Origin: DATGHS01 sp035307785
GTDB lineage: Bacteria > Planctomycetota > Planctomycetia > Gemmatales > Gemmataceae
Reading direction: 5' to 3'
DNA: 12,611 bases
Assembly (NCBI GenBank): GCA_035307785.1
Contig: DATGHS010000155.1
Coordinates: forward strand, 1 to 12,611
Part shown: positions 6,768 through 12,611 of the stretch, in pieces
Layout of the letters: the number at the start of each line of letters is the position of its first letter
Numbering within the stretch: the stretch's first letter is position 1
Made by a program: the position numbers and the translations under genes
The notes under the pieces: model-generated
What the model was told of the DNA's origin: nothing
What the model saw: the letters and a program-made list of their open reading frames with translations, nothing else
Databases searched by the model: none

Positions 6768-8216
6768 ATGCGAAAAGTGGAATCATCCCGTTCCCGTAGT
6801 CGGTGGCTGTGGGTAGCCCTATCGTTTCTCATTCCGATCCTTTTTTACGTCACCTGGCGGCAGGTGCGGAATCCGGATCGGATGCACGCGCCATGGTCGC
6901 CTTCGTACATCATTTCGCTGGTCTACGATGAATTCGATCTCACGGCGATGGCTCTGCGCGGGTTGAATGCGGAGCGCGGCCGCCAAGCCGGTCTGCCCGA
7001 AAACCCCACAGATCCGGAAGATGAACCATTCGACCAGCAGCTCCATTCCAGGACCGAATTGAACGACCGCTACTTTCTGGAATATCCTCACGCCGCTTTG
7101 CTCATCTTTCGCGCCGGCTTTAGGTTTCAGCCCGAGGCGAGGGCCGCGATCGTTTTGCCCGCCATTGCGGACGCGGATTATCACAACCTTGCTACCTTCG
7201 AACCTTGTGCTCAAGACGAGTTTGAGGTGCAGCGCCTGTTCGTGCGCGCCACAGACTTTTATGCGCTCGTAATGCTTGTTAGCTTGCTGGCGTTGATTGC
7301 CGTGTTTTGGATTGGCTACGGTCCCAATGCCGGAGTCGAGGGCGGAGCCGCTTGGTTATTGATGCCCGCTGCTCTCTTTTTCGCGTTGAATCGATACGAC
7401 GTAGTGCCGGCACTATTCACCGCCCTGAGTTTTGCCTGCTTGGGTCGCCGGCGGTTAACCGGCTCGGCCGTCTTCCTCGCCGTGGCCGTTGCGTTAAAAG
7501 TCTACCCCATCCTTTTTCTGCCTTTAATACTGCGATATTTATTCCCCCTGCGGCGCCAGGCATATCGTTATGGAGCCGTCTTTACCTGCGTCGCCGCTGT
7601 GCTGATTTTTTCGCCGCTGCTCTTTGGCGCCGATCTGACGGCGGTGCTGGGACCATATAGTTTTCAGCTCACCCGGCCGCCCGAAATGGGCATGACCATC
7701 TACGGTTGTCTGTTGCCCGAAATTGCCGCGCAAGACTGGTTTGGCATGTTGCTTCGCCTTGGTTCATTGGCTGGGGTAACGGCTTTATGCATCGCCCAGC
7801 CGATCACCAACCTGGCCAGCCTGTTACGCCGGGGCTGCCTGATCCTGCTTGTGTTCGTAACGCTCGCGGTGTTTTACTCTCCGCAGTGGGTCCTGTGGTT
7901 CGCTCCGCTCATGTTGCCCTTGTTGCGACACAACCGCCGTTTGGCGTTCGGTTGGGCCGGCCTGGACATCGTGACCTATCTCACGTTTCCGGTCTGGTTC
8001 TGGGTTCTGCCACACGTCGGTATTAGCGGCATAGATCCCACAGTAAATGAGTTGCTCGGCGCTATTCCGGGAATGGCGCTGCGCGTGGCTCGATTCCTGG
8101 TAATTGGCACACTAGCATTGCAGCTGGTGTTGGCGGAATGGCCGTGGGTAATGCGACAATCGTGGTTGGGTCGCTGGTTGCCGCGAGCCGCGTCGATACT
8201 GGCGCGAAAAGAATGA
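6768..8216 (+). CDS. GT87/DUF2029-type polyprenyl-phosphate-dependent membrane glycosyltransferase
   Basis: Integral membrane GT-C glycosyltransferase, probably moving a sugar from a polyprenyl-phosphate carrier to a glycan or lipid on the outer face of the membrane; donor and acceptor cannot be told from sequence. From the ATG at 6768 it has 482 residues: a first membrane helix at 13-29, a long extracytoplasmic loop (30-160) with the acidic cluster YDEFDL (53-58) and the EYPHAALLIF motif (105-114), then roughly ten further helices. Family hallmarks are NRYDVVPALFTALSF (208-222), the AVALKVYPILFLP helix (240-252) and SPQWVLWFAP (371-380). A TTG twelve codons upstream (6732) is open, but the ATG is the more natural start even though its ribosome-binding site is weak. 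It converges on dusB with 26 bases between the two stops. No partner genes for envelope glycan synthesis are adjacent. Confidence 0.85.
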   Translation: MRKVESSRSRSRWLWVALSFLIPILFYVTWRQVRNPDRMHAPWSPSYIISLVYDEFDLTAMALRGLNAERGRQAGLPENPTDPEDEPFDQQLHSRTELNDRYFLEYPHAALLIFRAGFRFQPEARAAIVLPAIADADYHNLATFEPCAQDEFEVQRLFVRATDFYALVMLVSLLALIAVFWIGYGPNAGVEGGAAWLLMPAALFFALNRYDVVPALFTALSFACLGRRRLTGSAVFLAVAVALKVYPILFLPLILRYLFPLRRQAYRYGAVFTCVAAVLIFSPLLFGADLTAVLGPYSFQLTRPPEMGMTIYGCLLPEIAAQDWFGMLLRLGSLAGVTALCIAQPITNLASLLRRGCLILLVFVTLAVFYSPQWVLWFAPLMLPLLRHNRRLAFGWAGLDIVTYLTFPVWFWVLPHVGISGIDPTVNELLGAIPGMALRVARFLVIGTLALQLVLAEWPWVMRQSWLGRWLPRAASILARKE

Positions 8217-8242
8217 CGGTCAACCACGCGCGCTGCAGCACT

Positions 8243-9328
8243 TTACCAATTCGCAATCGGTCCACTTGGGACGGGGATGATCGGTTCGCCGGCATCGAAT
8301 TCTGCCCAGTCCCATGGCTCGCCCTGTTCTCGAAGCTCCTGAACGAGGCGATCAAAGATGACAGCATTTTCCAGCTGCATCAACACCAGCTTAATCTCCT
8401 TACCCGTGCGCAGTGTTTTGCAGTACCAGTTGGCCACCTTTCGGAATTGCAAGCACGCCAAGTGCTCGCCGCGCCAGTCGATCAGTCGGCGGAAATGCGT
8501 GGCCATGAAATCCAACCGCTGCTGCCATGAAGCGCGCGGGCTTGGTTCTCCGGTCTTGAGCCACGAATCGAGTTGCTGGAAGAACCACGGATTCAGTAGT
8601 GCGCCGCGGCCAATGGCGATTCCGGCACTACCGGTGGCTTCAAACATGGTCGCGGCATCGGCAATTGTTCGCACGTCGCCATTGCCGATGACCGGAATGT
8701 GCCGCACCGCTTCGACCACGGCCCGGATGCCTTCGTGCTTGACCTGCCCGTGAAAGCCTTGCTCGCGCGTTCGGCCGTGGATGGTGACGGCTGCCACCCC
8801 GACGTCTTCAAATGCACGGGCGAAATAGGGCGCATTCCAGTTTTGATCGTCCCAGCCGAGTCGCATCTTCACCGTGACCGGAATGCGCACCGCTTCCACC
8901 ACTTTTTTGACCAGCCCAATCGTATTCGTGGCGTCGCACATCATGGCGGATCCGCCGCCGGTGCGCACCACTTTCCGCACCGGGCAACCCATGTTGATAT
9001 CGATGACCGATACACCATAATCTTCGAGCCATTGCGCGGCTCCAGCCATCTCGGCCGGGTTCGCGCCGAAGATTTGCACAGCCAGCGGCCTGTCCTCTCG
9101 GCAGGTGGCGAGTAACTCTTTCGTCTTGGCCTTCCCTTCGAGAATGGCGCGGGCATTCACGAGATCGGTGGTTGCAAGTCCGAGTCCGCCCAGTTCGCGC
9201 ACCGTTAACCGCAACGGCAGGTTGGTGTAGCCCGCCAGCGGTGCAAGATTGAACCGGCTCGATAAAGTGAGCGGCCCAATTCGCAATGGCTCCGCTGCCA
9301 GCCAGCTTGGTCGGAATGGAAGAGTCAT
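8243..9328 (-). CDS. dusB: tRNA-dihydrouridine synthase, DusB type
   Basis: FMN- and NADPH-dependent enzyme that reduces specific uridines in tRNA to dihydrouridine; cytoplasmic. The 361-residue length is slightly above the usual 320-340. Visible motifs: N-terminal APLAGYTNLPLR (29-40) forming the first FMN-binding strand, QIFGANP (85-91), the signature INMGCPVRKVVRTGGGSAMM (111-130) with catalytic Cys115, VTVKMRLGW (151-159) with FMN-contacting Lys154, TIHGRTREQ (182-190) with His184, GNGDV (215-219) and GIAIGRGALLNPWFF (236-250), the phosphate-binding end of the TIM barrel. The C-terminal helical domain (about 262-345) binds tRNA. The INMGCP context and the full-length C-terminal domain favour DusB over DusA or DusC. 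Start at the ATG at 9328; upstream GGTAAAG is a modest ribosome-binding site. It is divergent from the DUF6807 gene, with 70 bases between the starts. Confidence 0.95.
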   Translation of the reverse strand: MTLPFRPSWLAAEPLRIGPLTLSSRFNLAPLAGYTNLPLRLTVRELGGLGLATTDLVNARAILEGKAKTKELLATCREDRPLAVQIFGANPAEMAGAAQWLEDYGVSVIDINMGCPVRKVVRTGGGSAMMCDATNTIGLVKKVVEAVRIPVTVKMRLGWDDQNWNAPYFARAFEDVGVAAVTIHGRTREQGFHGQVKHEGIRAVVEAVRHIPVIGNGDVRTIADAATMFEATGSAGIAIGRGALLNPWFFQQLDSWLKTGEPSPRASWQQRLDFMATHFRRLIDWRGEHLACLQFRKVANWYCKTLRTGKEIKLVLMQLENAVIFDRLVQELREQGEPWDWAEFDAGEPIIPVPSGPIANW

Positions 9329-9398
9329 CGTTGCATTACTTTACCGGCAGAATACAACGGCGGGAATGCCGATCGTGATAGGACACGGAGCCATTACC

Positions 9399-10307
9399 AT
9401 GATTCCGCACTGTCAGGTGATTCCCCTTCCCGATTACCAGGCCTCCTTCCGCATCGGCGGGCAGGAACGGTTGCGCTGGCACTTCGGCTCGCATTATCCG
9501 CGACCCTTTTTCTTTCCGTTTGTCGGTCCATCGGGCGACTGGCTTACGCGCATGGGCCACCCCGGCGCGCCGGACCACGATCACCATCGTTCGATCTGGT
9601 TCGCACATGCCAAAGTCCTCGGGATCAATTTCTGGGAAGACGCCCCGGCGCCCCGCATCCGGCAAAAACGCTGGCTTTGTTACCAGGACGGCGCGCAGGA
9701 AGCATCGATGGCCGTCCTGATCGGCTGGTACGATGGGCATGACCCAAAGGAATTGTTGGAACAGGAATTGATCGCGGCCATTCGGCCGGGGGCCGACGGT
9801 GAGACTTCGCTTGAATTGCAGTCCACGTTCCGCCCTGCAGCGGAGTCGCTGGAATTCGGCAAAACGAACTTCGGCTTCCTGGCCGTGCGCATGGCGAAAA
9901 ACCTGTCGGGCGATTTCGGCGGCAAAATCACGAATAGCGATGGCAAGGTTGGCGAGCCGGCGATCTTCGCGAAGCCGGCCCGCTGGATGGACTACTCGGG
10001 CCCCGGTACGAAGGGCGACGAAGGCATTACTTACTTTGATCACAGCAGCAACCCCGGCCATCCCGTGTGCTGGCACGTGCGCGAAGACGGCTGGATGGGT
10101 GCGTCCGTCTGTCTGAACGGGCCGGTTATTACTTCCAAGAAGGAGCCGCTGGTACTCCGCTATTTGCTGCACGCACATACTGGCGCGCTGATTATGGAAA
10201 AGGCAGCGGCGGCTGCCAAAGAATTCAATAGCCGCACCAGGCTCAAAGTGGTGAAGAGCACGAAGAAGCACCAGCAGTTCGAGATCGTGCGCGAAAAAGG
10301 CGCGTGA
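9399..10307 (+). CDS. DUF6807 (PF14100, 'PmoA-like') family protein
   Basis: Belongs to the family annotated as DUF6807 or 'methane oxygenase PmoA', which is common in planctomycetes; despite that label it has no membrane helices and nothing links it to particulate methane monooxygenase. Function is unknown. From the ATG at 9399 it has 302 residues, which fits the family. The signature lies at 34-70: PRPFFFPFVGP, then LTRMGHPGAPDHDHHRSIWFAH with His53, Asp59-His63, Arg64, Trp67 and His70. The C-terminus has the conserved PLVLRYLLHAHTG strand (about 246-258). The start was chosen for CACGGAG 8 bases upstream; in-frame starts at 9366 and 9249 have weaker sites, and the latter would run into dusB. 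It lacks a signal peptide, so it is likely cytoplasmic. In many planctomycetes such genes lie near sugar oxidoreductases; here neighbours do not indicate a pathway. Confidence 0.85.
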   Translation: MIPHCQVIPLPDYQASFRIGGQERLRWHFGSHYPRPFFFPFVGPSGDWLTRMGHPGAPDHDHHRSIWFAHAKVLGINFWEDAPAPRIRQKRWLCYQDGAQEASMAVLIGWYDGHDPKELLEQELIAAIRPGADGETSLELQSTFRPAAESLEFGKTNFGFLAVRMAKNLSGDFGGKITNSDGKVGEPAIFAKPARWMDYSGPGTKGDEGITYFDHSSNPGHPVCWHVREDGWMGASVCLNGPVITSKKEPLVLRYLLHAHTGALIMEKAAAAAKEFNSRTRLKVVKSTKKHQQFEIVREKGA

Positions 10308-10336
10308 CAATATCGGTTGAAATCGAAAGGATCACG

Positions 10337-10400
10337 GAGCCGGGAGCGCGAGCTACCGGATGCTGGACGTCCAACGTCGGGTCGCTCGCGCTCCCGGCTC
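10337..10400. repeat. 64-base near-perfect palindrome (REP-like element)
   Basis: Arms of 17 bases, GAGCCGGGAGCGCGAGC at 10337-10353 and its exact reverse complement at 10384-10400, enclose 30 bases that also pair almost throughout, ending in the palindrome TGGACGTCCA (10364-10373). It lies in the 182-base spacer between the DUF6807 and SDR genes, both on the plus strand. No T-tract follows, so it is not a standard intrinsic terminator, though the hairpin could slow or end transcription. Composition and structure suggest a dispersed REP-like repeat. Confidence 0.85.
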
Positions 10401-10489
10401 AGAGTGTGGCTGTGGTAATTTGCAGTTAACGAGAATTGCGCATTTCGGTTCTTGATTGAGAAACATCGCTCCTCACTCTGGCATGTCGC

Positions 10490-11464
10490 ATGAAAATCGT
10501 CATCCCCGGTGGGTCAGGACAGGTAGGAACCATCTTGGCTCGCGCATTTCTGAAGGACGGCCACGAAGTCGTGGTGCTAAGCCGCAGGCCGGCGGCAGCG
10601 CCTTGGCGAGTTGTACAATGGGACGCCGTCAGTCAACGCGAATGGGCTAAGGAATTCGAAGGCGCCGATGCCGTCGTCAACCTCGCCGGCCGCAGCGTGA
10701 ATTGCCGGTATACGGAGGAAAATCGCCGACTGATTATGGATTCGCGCGTGCAATCGACGCGGGCTGTTGGTGAAGCGATTGCTCGTGCGATTCGTCCGCC
10801 GCGCGTTTGGCTGCAAGCCAGCACCGCGACGATTTACGCGCACCGCTATGACGCGCCCAACGACGAAGCCACTGGCATCATCGGCGGCAATGAACCCAAC
10901 GCGCCGGACACCTGGCGCTTCAGCATCGACGTGGCGACCGCCTGGGAACGCGCCGCCAATGAGACTGATACACCGCGAACGCGCAAGGTGCTGATGCGCT
11001 CGGCCATGACGCTCAGCCCCGACCCTGGCGGCGTCTTTGACGTCTTGCTCAGACTGGTTCGTCGCGGCCTCAGCGGCAAGGCCGGCGATGGCCGGCAGTA
11101 CATTTCTTGGGTACACGAGCAGGATTTCGTGCGCGCCGTGCACTGGCTCATCGAACATGAAGATATGGTAGGCCCGGTGAATATCGCCTCCCCGCAGCCG
11201 ATGCCAAATGCCGAATTCATGCGCGAATTGCGCCGCGCCTGGGGGATTCGCTTCGGCTTGCCCGCCGCCAGGTGGATGCTGGAAATCGGAGCCGTTTTCC
11301 TGCGCACGGAAACCGAATTGATCCTGAAAAGCCGCCGCGTGGTGCCGGGGAGGTTGCTGGAAGCCGGGTTCAAATTCGAATATCCAACATGGCCGGAAGC
11401 GGCGGCGGATTTGTGTAAGAAATGGCGGGAGGTTAATGCTTCGTCAGAGCCTCGCATGAAGTAA
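10490..11464 (+). CDS. TIGR01777-family NAD(P)-binding epimerase/reductase-like SDR protein
   Basis: Extended short-chain dehydrogenase/reductase of the TIGR01777 (YfcH/SDR39U1-like) family; substrate unknown, cytoplasmic. The 324-residue length is typical (about 300). It starts with the Rossmann motif IPGGSGQVG (5-13, GxxGxxG), followed by NLAGRSVNCRYTEENRRLIMDSRVQST (64-90), the family's most diagnostic segment, and SWVHEQDFVRAVHWLIE (206-222). The C-terminal 45-50 residues (from about 272, ending GFKFEYPTWPEAAADL) form the DUF1731 tail of this family. The SDR YxxxK pair is not intact (Tyr116 is followed by Arg119 and Tyr120), as is usual for TIGR01777 proteins, leaving catalytic status uncertain. 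Start at the ATG at 10490; ribosome-binding site weak. The last codons, including the stop, lie inside the inverted repeat at 11444-11505. Confidence 0.92.
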   Translation: MKIVIPGGSGQVGTILARAFLKDGHEVVVLSRRPAAAPWRVVQWDAVSQREWAKEFEGADAVVNLAGRSVNCRYTEENRRLIMDSRVQSTRAVGEAIARAIRPPRVWLQASTATIYAHRYDAPNDEATGIIGGNEPNAPDTWRFSIDVATAWERAANETDTPRTRKVLMRSAMTLSPDPGGVFDVLLRLVRRGLSGKAGDGRQYISWVHEQDFVRAVHWLIEHEDMVGPVNIASPQPMPNAEFMRELRRAWGIRFGLPAARWMLEIGAVFLRTETELILKSRRVVPGRLLEAGFKFEYPTWPEAAADLCKKWREVNASSEPRMK

Positions 11465-11505
11465 GCGGCACGACATCTCACCACTTACTTCGTGCGAGGC
11501 TCTGA
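11444..11505. terminator. Inverted repeat with 22-bp arms at a convergent gene junction (possible bidirectional terminator)
   Basis: Arms at 11444-11465 and 11484-11505 are reverse complements with a single mismatch that still forms a G-U pair in RNA; the loop is 18 bases. The left arm contains the last codons and stop of the SDR gene, and the right arm ends 9 bases before the stop of the convergent DUF1801-YdeI gene. Position fits a two-way terminator, but neither side has a T-tract, so a REP-like or other structural repeat is equally possible. Confidence 0.65.
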
Positions 11506-11513
11506 AGCCAGAC

Positions 11514-12116
11514 TCAGCACTTCTGGTACTTCCAGTTTCGCTGCTTGCCTTCGCTCATCCACTCAATTGCGGTAGCGAGGCGGCGTTGGCGGGTCTCGTC
11601 AGTTTTGGCGTCCGTGATCCAATCGATATATTCACGCTTCGCCGAGGGGCTGAATCCTTCAAAAGTTGCTTGTGCCTTTGCGTTTGTTTTCAGCGCTTTC
11701 TTCAGATCGTCAGGCACCGCCGGTGCGGGTTTTGGCTTCTTCTTCGGCCGACTCACTTTGACGCCATCGTCGTTCAGCTTCATGGCAGCTTTGATGCAAT
11801 CCGTAAGAGTATTCTTCGACGGCAGGTCGTCCACACTCGTAAGCCGGTGACACTGCTTCAGCGCACTGGTGCCTTCGGGGCCAACCGCAGTGCCCACATT
11901 ATTCGAAAGCCAAAAGCCGAAACTGCAATGGGCCTTGAACGCATGCATGCTGCACAGCATGCCCTTGTAGCTGAAGTGTGGGTGGCTCCACTTCATTTCT
12001 TCTTCCGCACTCGGACAAGCAGCATGCACGATTTCGCGGAGCCGTTTCAATATCGGCTTCGCAAAGTCGCCCGACTTGGCAATGTAGGCATCAACTGCAT
12101 CAGCTTTTTTTCCCAT
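11514..12116 (-). CDS. DUF1801 domain fused to YdeI/OmpD-associated C-terminal domain
   Basis: A 200-residue soluble protein of the YdeI/OmpD-associated family; biochemical role unknown. Residues about 7-115 form a DUF1801 (YdhG-like) domain: YIAKSGDFAKPILKRLREIV, then EEEMKWSHPHFSYKGML with the conserved Trp-Ser-x-Pro-x-Phe core, and FGFWLS (66-71). A Lys/Pro linker (122-133) leads to the YdeI-type domain at about 134-198: VPDDLKKALKTNAKAQATFE, then FSPSAKREYIDWI and the closing RRLATAIEWMSEGKQRNWKYQ. No signal peptide. Start at the ATG at 12116, which lies within a short palindrome (CCATGGT/ACCATGG) and has no clear ribosome-binding site. It converges with the SDR gene and is divergent from the phosphopantetheinyl transferase gene. 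Horizontal mobility of this family is common but nothing here shows it. Confidence 0.88.
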   Translation of the reverse strand: MGKKADAVDAYIAKSGDFAKPILKRLREIVHAACPSAEEEMKWSHPHFSYKGMLCSMHAFKAHCSFGFWLSNNVGTAVGPEGTSALKQCHRLTSVDDLPSKNTLTDCIKAAMKLNDDGVKVSRPKKKPKPAPAVPDDLKKALKTNAKAQATFEGFSPSAKREYIDWITDAKTDETRQRRLATAIEWMSEGKQRNWKYQKC

Positions 12117-12250
12117 GGTTCACCATGGCGGGGATTACCGAAAGTGTTAGGATGATTTTCGCCCGGCCAAGACTAGGAGTCAATTGGCCGTACGCGTTTC
12201 GCCATCATTTTTCCGGTTCACCAGCTCACAGAGGCACAATTCTTTCCAGC

Positions 12251-12290
12251 CCGCAGCGCAAGCAAGGGGCGACCCATACTTGCGCTGCGG
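12251..12290. repeat. Inverted repeat with perfect 12-bp arms (REP-like)
   Basis: CCGCAGCGCAAG (12251-12262) and CTTGCGCTGCGG (12279-12290) enclose a 16-base loop. It sits in the 202-base divergent spacer between the DUF1801-YdeI gene and the phosphopantetheinyl transferase gene, 28 bases before the latter's ATG, so in that mRNA it would be a 5' hairpin. Its AGCGCAAGC core resembles the AGCGCGAGC core of the palindrome at 10337-10400. Confidence 0.75.
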
Positions 12291-12318
12291 AGTCCGTGCG
12301 TGAGTACAATGTTTCGAT

Positions 12319-12611
12319 ATGAATTTGACTCATGCGCTTAATGATGGTGAAGTTCATGTCTGGCCAATATCGTTATCTGTCGCGCCGGAAGAGCGATTGA
12401 GACTCTTGGAATCTTTGTCCCAAGAGGAACGAACGCGCGCGAACGGTTTTTCGCTGCCCCATCTCAAAGAGCGCTATATCGCCGGTCGTGGAATGGTGCG
12501 CGGCATCGTCGCGCGTTACCTCGGCTGCCCGCCGGCGGAAATTGAATTCGCCTATACCGCGTACGGCAAACCTTTCCTTCGTGACGAAACAAAACACGGT
12601 CTTCGCTTTAA
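12319..12611 (+). CDS. 4'-phosphopantetheinyl transferase, Sfp type (partial, C-terminus outside window)
   Basis: Transfers the 4'-phosphopantetheine arm of coenzyme A to a Ser of acyl, peptidyl or aryl carrier proteins; cytoplasmic. Only the first 97 codons are present. The N-terminal subdomain pattern is clear: VHVWPISL (12-19), LSQEERTRANGF (33-44), a helix with RYIAGRGMVRGIVARYLGCPPAEIEFAY (52-79), and YGKPFL (82-87). The Mg2+-binding G-x-D and the WxxKE motifs of the second half lie beyond the edge. The spacing and the two-subdomain layout indicate the Sfp/Gsp class rather than the short AcpS class. Start at the ATG at 12319; no good ribosome-binding site is visible, and a hairpin lies 28 bases upstream. 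No polyketide or peptide synthetase gene is in view, so its carrier protein cannot be named. Confidence 0.88.
   Translation, partial: MNLTHALNDGEVHVWPISLSVAPEERLRLLESLSQEERTRANGFSLPHLKERYIAGRGMVRGIVARYLGCPPAEIEFAYTAYGKPFLRDETKHGLRF

Noticed and set aside
8245..9286. Direct repeat of 12 bases (ATTGCGAATTGG on the minus strand) near both ends of dusB
   Set aside because: A 12-base match is expected several times by chance in a window of this size, and both copies are in coding sequence for ordinary residues.
9399..10307. Annotation of this gene as a methane monooxygenase subunit
   Set aside because: The family name 'PmoA' is misleading: there are no membrane helices and no sign of a pmoCAB cluster.
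9336..10310. 324-codon minus-strand open frame opposite the DUF6807 gene
   Set aside because: Covers the same bases as a gene with a convincing family signature; composition (Arg/Ala/His rich) is typical of an antisense shadow.

Overview
The window most likely comes from a planctomycete of the Pirellulales type. The clearest markers are a protein that opens with the Planctomycetes-expanded repeat-companion domain (TIGR02996) followed by leucine-rich repeats, a DUF6807/'PmoA-like' protein of a kind abundant in planctomycetes, GC-rich coding sequence, and spacers holding large GC-rich palindromes. This is a family-level inference; there is no rRNA or other direct taxonomic marker here. I see no tRNA, rRNA, CRISPR array, transposase or phage gene.

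Layout. Bases 1-365 (minus) hold the N-terminal two thirds of an exported, Cys-type glutathione peroxidase. Bases 475-6415 (minus) hold three closely spaced genes in one direction: a 1295-residue protein of unknown function, then a TIGR02996/LRR protein, then a compact subtilisin-like protease with no signal peptide. The gaps are 28 and about 54 bases, so they are probably one transcript. This is the least explained part of the window and the best candidate for an undescribed system. A 352-base spacer (6416-6767) separates it from a divergent GT87/DUF2029-type membrane glycosyltransferase (plus), which converges on a DusB-type tRNA-dihydrouridine synthase (minus). Divergent from dusB is a DUF6807 protein (plus), then a TIGR01777-type SDR epimerase (plus), a DUF1801-YdeI protein (minus), and the start of a Sfp-type 4'-phosphopantetheinyl transferase (plus, cut by the window edge).

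Gene cooperation. Outside the three-gene cluster the genes look like independent housekeeping or accessory functions (peroxide detoxification, tRNA modification, glycan transfer, NAD(P)-dependent reductase/epimerase, carrier-protein activation). Orientation flips almost every gene, which fits the loose operon structure typical of planctomycetes.

Non-coding structure. Three large inverted repeats occupy spacers: a nearly continuous 64-base palindrome (10337-10400), a 22-bp-arm repeat that swallows the SDR stop codon at a convergent junction (11444-11505), and a 12-bp-arm hairpin (12251-12290). The first and third share an AGCGC(G/A)AGC core and look like members of one REP-like family. None has the T-tract of a classical intrinsic terminator.
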